Source: Nesterenkonia salmonea
GTDB taxonomy: Bacteria; Actinomycetota; Actinomycetes; Actinomycetales; Micrococcaceae
Length of the DNA stretch: 44,766 nucleotides
Direction of reading: 5' to 3'
Assembly: GCF_005771525.1 (NCBI RefSeq)
Contig: NZ_VAVZ01000031.1
Span: forward strand, 1 to 44,766
Below, piece by piece: positions 1 to 7,658 of this stretch. The position numbers and the translations under genes are program-made. The notes under the pieces are model-generated. The model was given only the letters and a program-made list of their open reading frames with translations. It had not been told where the DNA came from and ran no database searches. Numbering within the stretch: position 1 is the first letter of the stretch; every line of letters starts with the position of its first letter.

Positions 1-66
1 CACACCGCCATCGGAGGCGCTGTTCCCTCAGCCCGCGTTCACAACCTCACGGGGAACTACAGCTAG
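1..66 (+). CDS. C-terminal tail of an unidentified protein (partial)
   Basis: Frame 1 is open from the first base and gives 21 residues ending in LTGNYS before a TAG stop. The stop overlaps the TAG stop of the opposing peptidase gene at the shared bases CTAG, a typical arrangement for two real convergent genes. The residues look coding-like (small and hydrophobic, no stop), but the piece is too short to name a family. The gene continues to the left of the window. Confidence 0.4.
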   Translation, partial: HTAIGGAVPSARVHNLTGNYS

Positions 67-818
67 GTGGCTCGTCCATCTGGCGAACTAACACTGGGAG
101 AGCCTGCAATGGGCCGGCCAAGGAGCCGGACAGGTAAGTCGGCTTCGATTCCTGCATGCCCCTGACGAATGACTCGATAGGCAGGGTGACCGGGTCGTTC
201 AGCGATTGCTTCATCGAAGATCCCGTCTTTCATCACCAACGCGCAGTATTCGTCGACCGCGAACCCATCTCCCAAGATGCCTTCGCCCACCCATTGCAGG
301 TACTTTTCGCGACGCCCCGGTTCTCCGAAGTAGTGCGGGCATGCACTACCGGGGATAAACCCCAGCCCATCGTTCAATGGCGCTAGAGGGCCGAAAGAAT
401 CTGTGGAGGAGCTTTCAAACCAACAGTTCATGCCAGCACTGATGCCTGCAAGCACAGTGCCCACGCCGGCAGCCTCTTCCAGAATCTCAGGCAAACCGTG
501 CAGGCGCCAGATAGCAAGAAGGTTGGCTGTGGATCCACCTCCTACGTACACGATGTCCTGGTCTAGGAGGAACCGGGGGTCTGTGTAGCCCCACGGTTGT
601 TGGCAGAATAACGAGAGCACTGAGGTCTCGGCGTATCCGCCAAATGCGGCCTCAAACTTGTGTGCGTAGCTCGACGCGTTTCCGCTAGCTGTCGGGATGA
701 AGCAGACCTTTGGGCGGGATTCTCCCGTGAGTTCCAGAATGTACTTATCGATCGACGTCAGTCCGCTATCAGACATGGAAAACCCGCCACCACCGAGCGC
801 AACGACTGTCCCCTTCAT
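63..818 (-). CDS. Peptidase S51 family protein (PepE / dipeptidase E-like)
   Basis: This is a 251-residue serine hydrolase of the S51 family, cytosolic, related to aspartyl dipeptidase PepE and cyanophycinase. The nucleophile elbow GISAG (Ser about residue 127), the N-terminal VVALGGGGFSM strand and the IVYVGGGST segment are diagnostic. A downstream His (CPHYFGEP, about residue 162) is the likely catalytic partner. I chose the ATG at 818 because an AGAGGGA ribosome site lies just upstream and family members begin with MKGT-like sequence; an in-frame ATG at 854 would add 12 residues. Its stop overlaps that of the gene at the left edge. The exact substrate cannot be read from the sequence. Confidence 0.85.
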   Translation of the reverse strand: MKGTVVALGGGGFSMSDSGLTSIDKYILELTGESRPKVCFIPTASGNASSYAHKFEAAFGGYAETSVLSLFCQQPWGYTDPRFLLDQDIVYVGGGSTANLLAIWRLHGLPEILEEAAGVGTVLAGISAGMNCWFESSSTDSFGPLAPLNDGLGFIPGSACPHYFGEPGRREKYLQWVGEGILGDGFAVDEYCALVMKDGIFDEAIAERPGHPAYRVIRQGHAGIEADLPVRLLGRPIAGSPSVSSPDGRAT

Positions 819-1001
819 CCATTCCCTCTCAGCACCGATATATTCCCGGCTCATGCCAGCCCTGTTTGTTCCACTGTACGGGTCTTAGGCGGAGGGCTTC
901 AGTTCTATTCCGGTGAAACGATCCTGGGCGCCGGCCCATGAAGAACAACGCCGCAGCACGGACCAGTGTCAGGCTTACCGCAGCGTAGGTTGTGGCTCGG
1001 A

Positions 1002-1211
1002 TCACTGGAAACTACAAGCGTGGAAACGAACGGACAGCCAAGAATCACCCGCGCAACCAGGGGCGCCGACAGCGATGATGCAGGCCCATCTCACCCATGG
1101 GCTCTCTGTCACGACAGCCAGTGAGGCCACCGAGGGGTCGCGGTGTTCGGGCAAGAGATCGTCCCAGCTCTCATGTGGCTCGTGAGCGTGCTGGTCAGCG
1201 GCAGGAATCAT
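1002..1211 (-). CDS. Possible small hypothetical protein (69 aa)
   Basis: This frame fills part of the 469-base gap between the peptidase and the hydrolase (855-1323). It starts at an ATG and encodes an acidic stretch (ESWDDLLPEHRD) followed by a more hydrophobic segment (WVRWACIIAVGAPG). Third codon positions are G/C-rich like neighbouring genes, which argues mildly for coding. I recognise no family and see no strong ribosome site. The rest of the gap shows nothing I can support. Confidence 0.25.
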   Translation of the reverse strand: MIPAADQHAHEPHESWDDLLPEHRDPSVASLAVVTESPWVRWACIIAVGAPGCAGDSWLSVRFHACSFQ

Positions 1212-1323
1212 AGTGATCTGGGTGGTGGGGCGTCGTCGTCTTGTCTGTGCCAAGACAACCTCCTCAGAGCTGTGCGGAAAACTGCATAGACCTGTTGCTG
1301 CTGAGAGCGAGGGCGGACTTGGT

Positions 1324-2175
1324 CTACGCTGCAAGGTGGTGCTTGAGCTTATCGAGCAGGATTTCAGGCTGTTCCTCCGGGATGAAATGGCCGCAATCAC
1401 TTATTGGTTCTCCGAAAGCATTCGGAGCGAAAGGCTTCCAAAACTCGACGACGTCTTTGCCTCCTACAAGTCCCTGGGCGCCCCAGAGCACCTGGACCGG
1501 GAGGTCAACAGTTCTTCCGGCGTCGAAATCTCCCGCGTCATGGACCAGATCAATGTCTGTGGCCCGGTAATCGTCGAACCCAGAACGCAGCGCCCCGGGC
1601 TGAGAGAATGCCTCCACATAGTCGCCAATGACCGGCTCTAGGGCACCGCGCTGCAGGGTCCATCGCTCAAAGAAGAAGCGAAGGTACGCATCAATATGGG
1701 GGCCGACCAGCAGCTCCGGGAGATCGTCTTTCATGTGGAAAAGCCAGTGCCAGTATCCATGGGCGGTGTCCATGCTGCCGTGGCGGAACATGTGAAGCGT
1801 CGGGGCAATGTCTAGAACTGTGAGATGCGTGAGCACTTCTCCGTGATCAAGTGCGAATCGGTGAGCGACCCTGGCGCCCCGATCATGACCGACAATGCGC
1901 ACTGAGCTGTAGCCAAGGTGGTTGACCAGCTCCCGAATATCCTGAGCCATCGATTTCTTGTCAAAGCCACCGCGAGGCTTGTCCGTCAGGCCGTATCCGC
2001 GCAGATCAGGCGCGACCACGCGGTAGTGCTGAGCCAGGTCAGGAATGACCCGAGCCCAGCACTGAGAGGTTTGGGGCCACCCATGAAGAAGCACCACTAA
2101 AGGCTGTGTGCCGCCAGTATCGGTATAGCTCATCTTGATGTCACTGAGTTGTGTGATGCGCCTCATAGAAGCCAT
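1324..2175 (-). CDS. Alpha/beta hydrolase, haloacetate dehalogenase (DehH)-like
   Basis: This 283-residue cytosolic hydrolase has the alpha/beta fold: HGWPQT oxyanion segment (31-36), nucleophile elbow GHDRG with Asp98 instead of Ser, and the catalytic His in DCGHFIPEE (His263). Asp nucleophiles occur in epoxide hydrolases and haloalkane/haloacetate dehalogenases. The DRGAR arrangement (Arg99, Arg102), the cap His-Trp pair in YWHW (143-144) and the TVLDIAPT segment resemble haloacetate dehalogenase DehH and fluoroacetate dehalogenases, where the arginines bind the carboxylate and His/Trp the halide. Activity on haloacetate is therefore an inference; an epoxide hydrolase is the main alternative. 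The ATG directly abuts a palindrome with a TTATGT -10-like box inside it, so the transcript is probably leaderless and repressed from that site together with the divergent CGNR gene. Confidence 0.85.
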   Translation of the reverse strand: MASMRRITQLSDIKMSYTDTGGTQPLVVLLHGWPQTSQCWARVIPDLAQHYRVVAPDLRGYGLTDKPRGGFDKKSMAQDIRELVNHLGYSSVRIVGHDRGARVAHRFALDHGEVLTHLTVLDIAPTLHMFRHGSMDTAHGYWHWLFHMKDDLPELLVGPHIDAYLRFFFERWTLQRGALEPVIGDYVEAFSQPGALRSGFDDYRATDIDLVHDAGDFDAGRTVDLPVQVLWGAQGLVGGKDVVEFWKPFAPNAFGEPISDCGHFIPEEQPEILLDKLKHHLAA

Positions 2176-2196
2176 CTAACCACATAAGGTGGTTAG
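2176..2196. promoter_or_regulatory. Divergent operator/promoter between hydrolase and CGNR regulator
   Basis: A perfect 8-bp inverted repeat, CTAACCAC-ATAAG-GTGGTTAG, fills the 36-base gap between the divergent starts. On the minus strand TTATGT sits 6 bases before the hydrolase ATG. On the plus strand TATAGG (2199-2204) sits 7 bases before the regulator ATG. Both genes therefore look leaderless, and a dimer bound here would block both. The CGNR protein is the obvious candidate ligand, by inference. Confidence 0.65.
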
Positions 2197-2211
2197 TTAT
2201 AGGGTAGGGAA

Positions 2212-2784
2212 ATGGAAAATTGGTTGTTTATTGGCGGTTTCGCCAGTCTCGACCTGGTCAATACCAAGCGCGATCGTTGGTCCGCAACGCCCCGGGAGAC
2301 GTTGACGACCCCGGCGAGCATCACGCGGTGGGCTGATGCCCAAGGGTTCGGTCCTCATGCCTTCTGCGCTGGCGACCGTGAACTTGAAGAAGTTCGGCAG
2401 TTCCGAGAAGCGCTGTACGCATTGGTGATGTCTCCGAAGGGGCCCGCTCGTTCAGTCGACATCGACTTGATCAATCAGCATGCGTGCTCGTTGCCAGGTG
2501 CGCTCCTGCAGAAAGCTCCGCGTGAGCAGGGTGGGGTCGTTACTCGACCTGCCGTCGGGTCAGTGTCCAACCTGTTGACCGTGCTGGCTCATGAATTCAT
2601 TTGGATGGTGGGGGAGTACGGCACCGGGAAGGTTAAGGAGTGCGAGCACGAACGGTGTGGCCTGGTGTTCGTCGATGCTTCGCGCGGAATGAAGCGGCGC
2701 TGGTGCTCAATGCGTCGCTGTGGCAATCGCGCTAAGGTTCAGCGGCATGCGCAGAAGGGCCAGCCCGCTCAGATCCAGGAATGA
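2212..2784 (+). CDS. CGNR zinc-finger / ABATE-domain transcriptional regulator
   Basis: This 190-residue protein has an N-terminal ABATE-type ligand domain beginning with GGFASLDLVNT and a C-terminal treble-clef zinc finger. The finger holds CEHERCGLVFVD, a basic stretch (MKRRWCS), and the signature MRRCGNRAKVQRH. Such proteins are putative stress- or ligand-responsive DNA-binding regulators. It is divergent from the DehH-like hydrolase and shares its 21-bp palindrome, so control of that hydrolase and of itself is the natural reading. The start ATG lies only 7 bases after a TATAGG box, suggesting a leaderless mRNA. Confidence 0.85.
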   Translation: MENWLFIGGFASLDLVNTKRDRWSATPRETLTTPASITRWADAQGFGPHAFCAGDRELEEVRQFREALYALVMSPKGPARSVDIDLINQHACSLPGALLQKAPREQGGVVTRPAVGSVSNLLTVLAHEFIWMVGEYGTGKVKECEHERCGLVFVDASRGMKRRWCSMRRCGNRAKVQRHAQKGQPAQIQE

Positions 2785-2871
2785 GTCCATCCTCTCCACG
2801 ACTGAAGTGGCAGATTAGACGCCTCGTACTGGATTGAGCGCTTCTCTTAACGTATACCGACCAGAAAGCTC

Positions 2872-4878
2872 TCAGCCTTCGGGTTGGGTGGGCTTGACTT
2901 TTTCAGGGGGTACGTCGCTGTCCTGCGTGCCAGCATTGTCGGCCTCCTCCGACTGGGCGGCGCGGTAGGGAATCCTGCCTCCAGCTAAAACCATCTCCAT
3001 TTGCCGTTGCGAAAGCCGATGACGCAGCTCGATCGGTTCATCACCGACCCGAACCGTCACTGAGTTCCCAGACCGCAGAGCTTGGTGCAGGCCCGAGAAG
3101 GAGAGCACATCACCTTGACTGATCTGCTCGGCATCAGCCGGATCGGCGAACTCCAGGGGCAGCACCCCAAAGTTGGCCAGGTTCTGCCAGTGAATTCGGG
3201 CGAAGGACTTTGCGACTACCACGCGCAGCCCAAGGTGGCGAGGAGCAATCACCGCGTGCTCCCGTGAGGATCCTTGGCCGTAGTTGTCACCGCCGACGAT
3301 GGCGTGTCCGCCGTCGTTCTTCGCCGCCCTGGTGGGGTAGGTGTCGTCGATCTGGATATAGACGAATTCGGCGATCTTCGGGATGTTGCTTCTGTAGGGC
3401 AGGACCCGTGAACCTGCAGGCATGATCTCATCTGTGGAGACGTTATCCCCCACACTGAGCAGCACCGGAAGCTCAATGTCCTCAGGCAGCGGATCGAAAG
3501 TAGGAAGGGACTTGATGTTGGTGCCCTTGACCAGTTCCACCTCACGCGCCTTAGACTCCTCCACCGGCGGGCTCAACATCTCAGTGTTGATGCTGTACTT
3601 CTCCGGCAACTCAGGTGAGGGATAGCTCATGTCCAGATCGCGCGGATCGGTGATGCGCCCAGTCAGCGCAGCTGCGGCCGCAGTCTCCGGAGAACACAGC
3701 CACACAGAGTCCTCGTCCGTTCCGGAGCGACCTGGGAAGTTGCGCGGCATCGTGCGCAAGCTGTTGCGACCCACTGCCGGGGCCTGGCCCATGCCGATGC
3801 AGCCCAGGCAACCGGACTGATGGATGCGAGCCCCAGAACGGATCAACTCAAGTATCCAGCCGCCGCGGGTGAGGTCTTGCAGGATCTCTCGTGACGTGGG
3901 GTTGATGTCCAGGGACACTCCGCTGGCGGTCTGACTACCGCGCATAATTTCAGCAACCACAGCGAAATCGCGCAGACCCGGGTTGGCCGAGGAACCCACA
4001 ACCACTTGGTGTACCTCCTCGTCTGCGACCTCACGCACCGTCACCACGTTGCCAGGAGAGGAGGGTTTGGCAATGAGTGGTTCCAGACTCGACATATCGA
4101 TGCGCTCCTCGACGTCGTAGGTCGCGCCCTCGTCAGCGAGCAACTCAGTGAAGTCGTCTTCGCGGCCCACAGCTTTCAGGTAGTCGTGGGCGGCGTCGTC
4201 CGCTGGGAAAACTGTCGTTGTCGCACCGAGTTCAGCTCCCATGTTCGCGATGACGTGACGGTCCATGGCTGTCAGGTGTGCGAGTCCTTCTCCGTGATAC
4301 TCAATGATCTTGCCGACTCCGCCTTTGACATCATGGCGGCGCAGCAGCTCAAGGATGACATCCTTAGCGGATACCCAGTCCGGCAGCTCACCCGTGAGTT
4401 CGACACCCCAAATCTGTGGCATCTCAACGTAAAGAGGGTCCCCAGCCATCGCCATGGCGATCTCTAGACCACCGGCTCCGATGGCCAGCATTCCCAGCGC
4501 ACCGGCGGCGCATGTATGCGAGTCGGACCCGATCATCGTGGCACCGGGTCTGCCGAAATGGGCTTGGTGGACCGGATGGGAGACGCCATTGCCCGCTTTC
4601 GAAAACCAGAGCCCGTAGCGTTCGGCGGCTGACTGCAGGAACAGGTGGTCTTCAGTGTTCTTCTCGTCCGTCTGCAGAAGGTTGTGATCAACGTACTGGA
4701 CGGAGAGTTCGGTTTTGATGCGTCCCAGGCCTAACGACTCAAGTTCCAGCATCACCATTGTCCCAGTAGCGTCCTGAGTGAGGGTCTGGTCGATGCTCAG
4801 CCCGATTTCGTGACCGGGTTCTGGTGTTCCACTGATCAAGTGCGAGTGAATGAGTTTCTGGGCTACATTGAGTGACAT
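2872..4878 (-). CDS. acn: Aconitate hydratase (Aquifex-type, 668 aa)
   Basis: This cytosolic [4Fe-4S] enzyme interconverts citrate and isocitrate in the TCA cycle. It carries the aconitase signatures DSHTCAAGALG and SGCLGCIGMG, which supply the three cluster cysteines, and the C-terminal swivel-domain motif NYGQGSSREHA. At 668 residues it belongs to the shorter (about 640-660 aa) monomeric subtype rather than the 890-residue AcnA common in actinobacteria, and it is too long and too fused to be LeuC. The C-terminal roughly 30 residues are charged and probably disordered. A strong AGGAGG site precedes the ATG. The small Cys-rich gene lies 29 bases upstream on the same strand and may be cotranscribed. 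A wider hydratase role (for example methylaconitate or homoaconitate) cannot be excluded. Confidence 0.9.
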   Translation of the reverse strand: MSLNVAQKLIHSHLISGTPEPGHEIGLSIDQTLTQDATGTMVMLELESLGLGRIKTELSVQYVDHNLLQTDEKNTEDHLFLQSAAERYGLWFSKAGNGVSHPVHQAHFGRPGATMIGSDSHTCAAGALGMLAIGAGGLEIAMAMAGDPLYVEMPQIWGVELTGELPDWVSAKDVILELLRRHDVKGGVGKIIEYHGEGLAHLTAMDRHVIANMGAELGATTTVFPADDAAHDYLKAVGREDDFTELLADEGATYDVEERIDMSSLEPLIAKPSSPGNVVTVREVADEEVHQVVVGSSANPGLRDFAVVAEIMRGSQTASGVSLDINPTSREILQDLTRGGWILELIRSGARIHQSGCLGCIGMGQAPAVGRNSLRTMPRNFPGRSGTDEDSVWLCSPETAAAAALTGRITDPRDLDMSYPSPELPEKYSINTEMLSPPVEESKAREVELVKGTNIKSLPTFDPLPEDIELPVLLSVGDNVSTDEIMPAGSRVLPYRSNIPKIAEFVYIQIDDTYPTRAAKNDGGHAIVGGDNYGQGSSREHAVIAPRHLGLRVVVAKSFARIHWQNLANFGVLPLEFADPADAEQISQGDVLSFSGLHQALRSGNSVTVRVGDEPIELRHRLSQRQMEMVLAGGRIPYRAAQSEEADNAGTQDSDVPPEKVKPTQPEG

Positions 4879-4907
4879 CCCCTACCTCCTGCCTGTCGGC
4901 CGTGCTG

Positions 4908-5111
4908 CTAAACGGGGACGCAGTGGTCGCAGCAGTAAATCTCTCCATGTGCCTTGGTGCCGTGCCCCAAGATCCGACAGCCGCACGTCCCGCAGGTCGG
5001 CGCCATAGCGTGCATGGCACACTCGAAGCTGTCGAAGACGCCGCTGCGGCCATTTTGGGTGATAGTCATAGGAGTTTCGTACGTGTTCCCGCAGGTGTCG
5101 CAGGGTGCCAT
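4908..5111 (-). CDS. Small Cys-rich zinc-ribbon / metallothionein-like protein (67 aa)
   Basis: This 67-residue protein has nine cysteines (residues 4, 7, 31, 40, 43, 45, 60, 61, 64) plus histidines at 34 and 50, arranged as CDTC, FECAMHAMAPTCGTCGC and YCCDHC. This pattern belongs to a widespread actinobacterial family annotated either as prokaryotic metallothionein or as a zinc-binding protein of unknown function. The ATG at 5111 follows GGAGG with good spacing; in-frame starts further upstream lack one. It lies 29 bases before aconitase, an iron-sulfur enzyme, so a metal-handling role is attractive but unproven. Confidence 0.8.
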   Translation of the reverse strand: MAPCDTCGNTYETPMTITQNGRSGVFDSFECAMHAMAPTCGTCGCRILGHGTKAHGEIYCCDHCVPV

Positions 5112-5226
5112 GAAGAGCCTCCAATGCTCATTGGCGGTGGCCCTATATGAATGGGCCTCGAACTTCCGAGGGTATGCAGATGAGTTCGCCAGCGTCAATG
5201 ATTCACTGCTGCGCTGAGAAGCGATG

Positions 5227-6051
5227 CTATGAAGGTCTCGTGGCCTGGCGACGGTGAGGCCCGCCGCGCGCAGACTTTCCCATGGAGCCGGGAAGGCACG
5301 CCCACAGTTTTGCCCACTGCTCGGCAGTGAGGTCCTTTGGCAGAGATTGAGCGTGAACCCCTGCTCGGCCGCATAAATGGCCCACCTCGGATTTAGTCAA
5401 TCCGCGGATGCGCCTCAGGATCTGCGCTATACGCCGCCCCGGTCCGGTGAACGCTGAATGGATGAATCGCGCATACCGTTTTCGATCAGCCCACGGCACC
5501 AGGGGAATCGAGCGCCGGCTCATAGTGAAGATCCCACCGTCAACGCTCGGGGCCGGTGTAAAGGCACGCGCAGGCACTCGGCCTTCCAGCGCGAACTCAT
5601 AGAACGGCGCCCATTGGGCGGTCATCATGCTCGACCCACCCACTCCTGCACGTCGTCGGGCGACTTCCCATTGCGTGAGAAGAACGGCCTCGTTCCAGTG
5701 CTGGTCGTGGAGTAATTTCCGCAGCAGGGCGGTGGTTCAGTGAAACGGCAGATTCCCTACGACGACGTGTGGCTTACGGGGCAGCGGATAGCTGAGGAAA
5801 TCAGCGGTGACCACTTGGTTCTGCCCTTGAAGCTTGGTTTCCAACGCTCGCGCGAGCCTACAGTGGATTTCCACGGCGGTGAGCGGACGTTCGAGCTTTT
5901 GCAAGGGCAGGGTGAGTGCGCCTCGCCCTGGTCCGATCTCCAGGATCGGGCCCTGTGTGCGGCTGACGATATCGATGATCTGAGCGATAGTGCGGTTATC
6001 AGTGAGGAAGTTCTGGCCGTGTTCGTGACGGCCGTCGGTGAAGGTATGCAA
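5227..6051 (-). pseudogene. erm: 23S rRNA adenine N6-methyltransferase, Erm(X)-like, with one in-frame UGA
   Basis: Erm enzymes methylate A2058 of 23S rRNA and give macrolide-lincosamide-streptogramin B resistance. The N-terminal half has GRHEHGQNFLTD, the SAM-binding loop EIGPGRGALT and the catalytic motif NLPFH. Immediately after NLPFH a TGA (5737-5739) interrupts the frame. The same frame then continues with TTALLRKLLH, QWEVARRRAGVGG, MMTAQW and the C-terminal LPKDLTAEQWAKLW, to a stop at 5227, so the whole gene is otherwise intact (about 275 codons). Start: TTG at 6049-6051 follows GGGAGA; an in-frame GTG at 6099 would add 16 residues. A nonsense mutation, a sequencing error or UGA readthrough are the three explanations. 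The leader upstream holds several stem-loops, as in inducible erm genes. Confidence 0.85.
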
Positions 6052-6160
6052 GGAAGTTCTCCCTGGAATCGTGATGGTTCCAGGCAGGCACAGAAACACT
6101 GCGCAGACGCAGATGTGTGGGGTCTGTCCTGTGCCGCCCAGCTTTACGGCTGGTGCGGCG
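6052..6160 (-). promoter_or_regulatory. erm leader with three stem-loops (putative attenuator)
   Basis: Reading toward erm there are three successive hairpins: 6159-6133 (GCCGC and CCAGC arms, six-base loop, one bulge), 6112-6099 (CTGCG-TCTG-CGCAG), and 6084-6062 (CCTGGAA, nine-base loop, TTCCAGG). The last arm runs directly into the GGGAGA ribosome site of the TTG start, so the hairpin could mask translation initiation. Short ATG reading frames of 12 and 16 codons lie upstream (about 6290 and 6226), though without clear ribosome sites. Inducible erm genes are known to be controlled by such leaders; which frame is the leader peptide is not settled. The rest of this 367-base gap, to 6443, shows a TATGAT box near 6330 and nothing else I can support. 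Confidence 0.5.
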
Positions 6161-6443
6161 AAGCGCAGGAAGATCTAAGCAGACGCGTGAGATGTGGGCA
6201 CGGCTTGAGGCGCAGCCGAGGGCATGCGCAGTGCCTTTGGGGTCTTTAGATCAGATGCTCGACGCCGCAGCGTCCATCCAAGGACGCATCGCGGCGAACT
6301 TTATTGATGCTCCATTTCCCATGCTGGCATCATAACCGGCCAAGCCGAGGACAAGGAATCCGACCGCCAAATTGGCAGGTTGTCCGACTGCGAGTCCTCA
6401 AGCTTTCCCTCGGCCTGAGCAGCATTGCGGAGTTAGCAGTTCA

Positions 6444-6468
6444 AGAGAACGCGCTGTCCACGTTCTCT
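6444..6468 (-). terminator. Hairpin at the end of the acetyltransferase gene
   Basis: A perfect 8-bp inverted repeat, AGAGAACG and CGTTCTCT with a nine-base loop, overlaps the stop codon of the GNAT gene. It lacks a clear U-tract on the minus strand, so it is either a weak terminator or a 3'-end stabilising structure that also separates the gene from erm. Confidence 0.4.
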
Positions 6469-7000
6469 ACCTCAGGTCGAGCAGCATCGTGTCGGAACTT
6501 GCGTTGCGCCCGACGCGGCTGAAGCCTGCCCGCTCGTACTGTCGGCGCGCATCATTGCCGTCCTCAACGCTGAGGCTGATAGCAGGGACGCCGCGGCTGC
6601 GCGCCTGGCTTATCAGCTCCGACAGCAGGGAACTGCCGATGCCCAGACCTCGCCATGCGGCGAACGTCGTCATACTCAACTCCGGCGTCTCTGGATCCAC
6701 GAATCCATACCCCGGATCATCGGCGGAGAAGTGCACCAACCACGCGACAGCTTTCACGACGCCGCCCTCATCGTCAGCGAGCCCAAAGTCCGCTCCGGAA
6801 GGGAAGTTCGTAAAGTAGTGAGAGATTTCGGGGCTGGCATCGACGTCGTCGAGAGTGAAACGCGTCCGGCTCCAGTTCATATTTGCCAGCGTGGCTTCAC
6901 GCAGGATCCACCGGTCGGACCCTAATAGCTGGCGAATCGTCACAGCGGACACATTACCGGTGAGTCTCGAAACGTCACATCCTCGCCAAAAGGTGCTCAC
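6467..7000 (-). CDS. GNAT-family N-acetyltransferase
   Basis: This protein of up to 177 residues has a GNAT fold that transfers an acetyl group from acetyl-CoA to an unknown amine. The acetyl-CoA loop is visible as WRGLGIGSSLLSELI, followed by the C-terminal pattern LSVEDGNDARRQYERAGFSRVG typical of this superfamily. The start is uncertain: GTG at 7000 gives the longest form, but GTG codons at 6952 or 6943 would give MTIRQLL-like N-termini closer to family norms. It is divergent from padR; a 10-bp palindrome lies between them. No neighbour points to a substrate. Confidence 0.75.
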   Translation of the reverse strand: MSTFWRGCDVSRLTGNVSAVTIRQLLGSDRWILREATLANMNWSRTRFTLDDVDASPEISHYFTNFPSGADFGLADDEGGVVKAVAWLVHFSADDPGYGFVDPETPELSMTTFAAWRGLGIGSSLLSELISQARSRGVPAISLSVEDGNDARRQYERAGFSRVGRNASSDTMLLDLR

Positions 7001-7010
7001 CGATATATCG
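7001..7010. promoter_or_regulatory. Palindrome in the GNAT-padR divergent region
   Basis: CGATATATCG is a perfect 10-bp palindrome in the short gap upstream of padR. PadR dimers bind A+T-rich palindromes close to their own promoters, so this is a plausible autoregulatory site. The TATATC hexamer could also be a -10 box. It is short enough to arise by chance. Confidence 0.35.
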
Positions 7011-7057
7011 TTAAGTCAGTCCGAACCCATAGTGGGTGCGGCGTTTAGGAGGTTGTG

Positions 7058-7633
7058 ATGACTGATTCAACTCGAGGAGACTCACGCGGCAGGAGCATCT
7101 TCGGAGACTGCCGGCCACCCGCAGGGGGCCCCTCAGCTGATATCTGGGACGCCCTGGACCAACTGCGCGGCGCTTTTAAGAACAAATCGGCACCGCGAGC
7201 CAGCCGTGGTGACGTACGTGCGGCGGTTCTTTCCCTTCTGGCCGAACGGTCGATGCACGGATACCAGATCATTCACGAGATTGAACAGCGCAGCGGAGGG
7301 GCATGGAAGCCCAGCCCTGGCTCGGTATACCCCACGCTCCAGCTTCTGGCCGATGAAGGCCTTATCCATGCTGAGGCAGAAGGTGGACGCAAGACATATT
7401 CACTGACGGAAGAAGGCCGTGAAGCTGCAGCCGCAACGGATCAGTTGCCTGCTCAGTGGCAGGGCGCCGATCACCATGGTCATTCGGTCCGGACTTTGTC
7501 CAAGGCGGGGATGGAACTGGCTCAAGCAGCAGCGCAGGTCGGCCGCTCCGGGACACCTGACCAGATCAAGCAGGCGGAGCATGAGATCGACCAGGTGCGC
7601 CGCAAACTGTATTCCATCCTCGCTCAGGACTGA
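7058..7633 (+). CDS. PadR-family transcriptional regulator
   Basis: This 191-residue DNA-binding protein has a winged helix of the PadR type: RGDVRAAVLSLLAERSMHGYQIIHEIE, then SGGAWKPSPGSVYPTLQLL and a wing reading GRKTYSLTEEG. The C-terminal part is a predicted helix for dimerisation. An AGGAGG site sits five bases before the ATG; an overlapping GTG at 7055 is less well spaced. The ubiB-like kinase gene follows 25 bases downstream on the same strand and is probably cotranscribed. PadR regulators usually repress their own operon and respond to small aromatic or toxic compounds; the ligand is unknown here. Confidence 0.9.
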   Translation: MTDSTRGDSRGRSIFGDCRPPAGGPSADIWDALDQLRGAFKNKSAPRASRGDVRAAVLSLLAERSMHGYQIIHEIEQRSGGAWKPSPGSVYPTLQLLADEGLIHAEAEGGRKTYSLTEEGREAAAATDQLPAQWQGADHHGHSVRTLSKAGMELAQAAAQVGRSGTPDQIKQAEHEIDQVRRKLYSILAQD

Positions 7634-7658
7634 ACGGCGTGCCCGCAACGAGTGACCA

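Noticed and set aside
4006-4467. Plus-strand open frame of 153 codons
   Set aside because: It is antisense to the conserved core of aconitase and has no ribosome site or family resemblance.
5737-5739. Selenocysteine at the erm UGA
   Set aside because: No Erm enzyme is known to use selenocysteine and no SECIS-like element is evident; a nonsense change or error is simpler.
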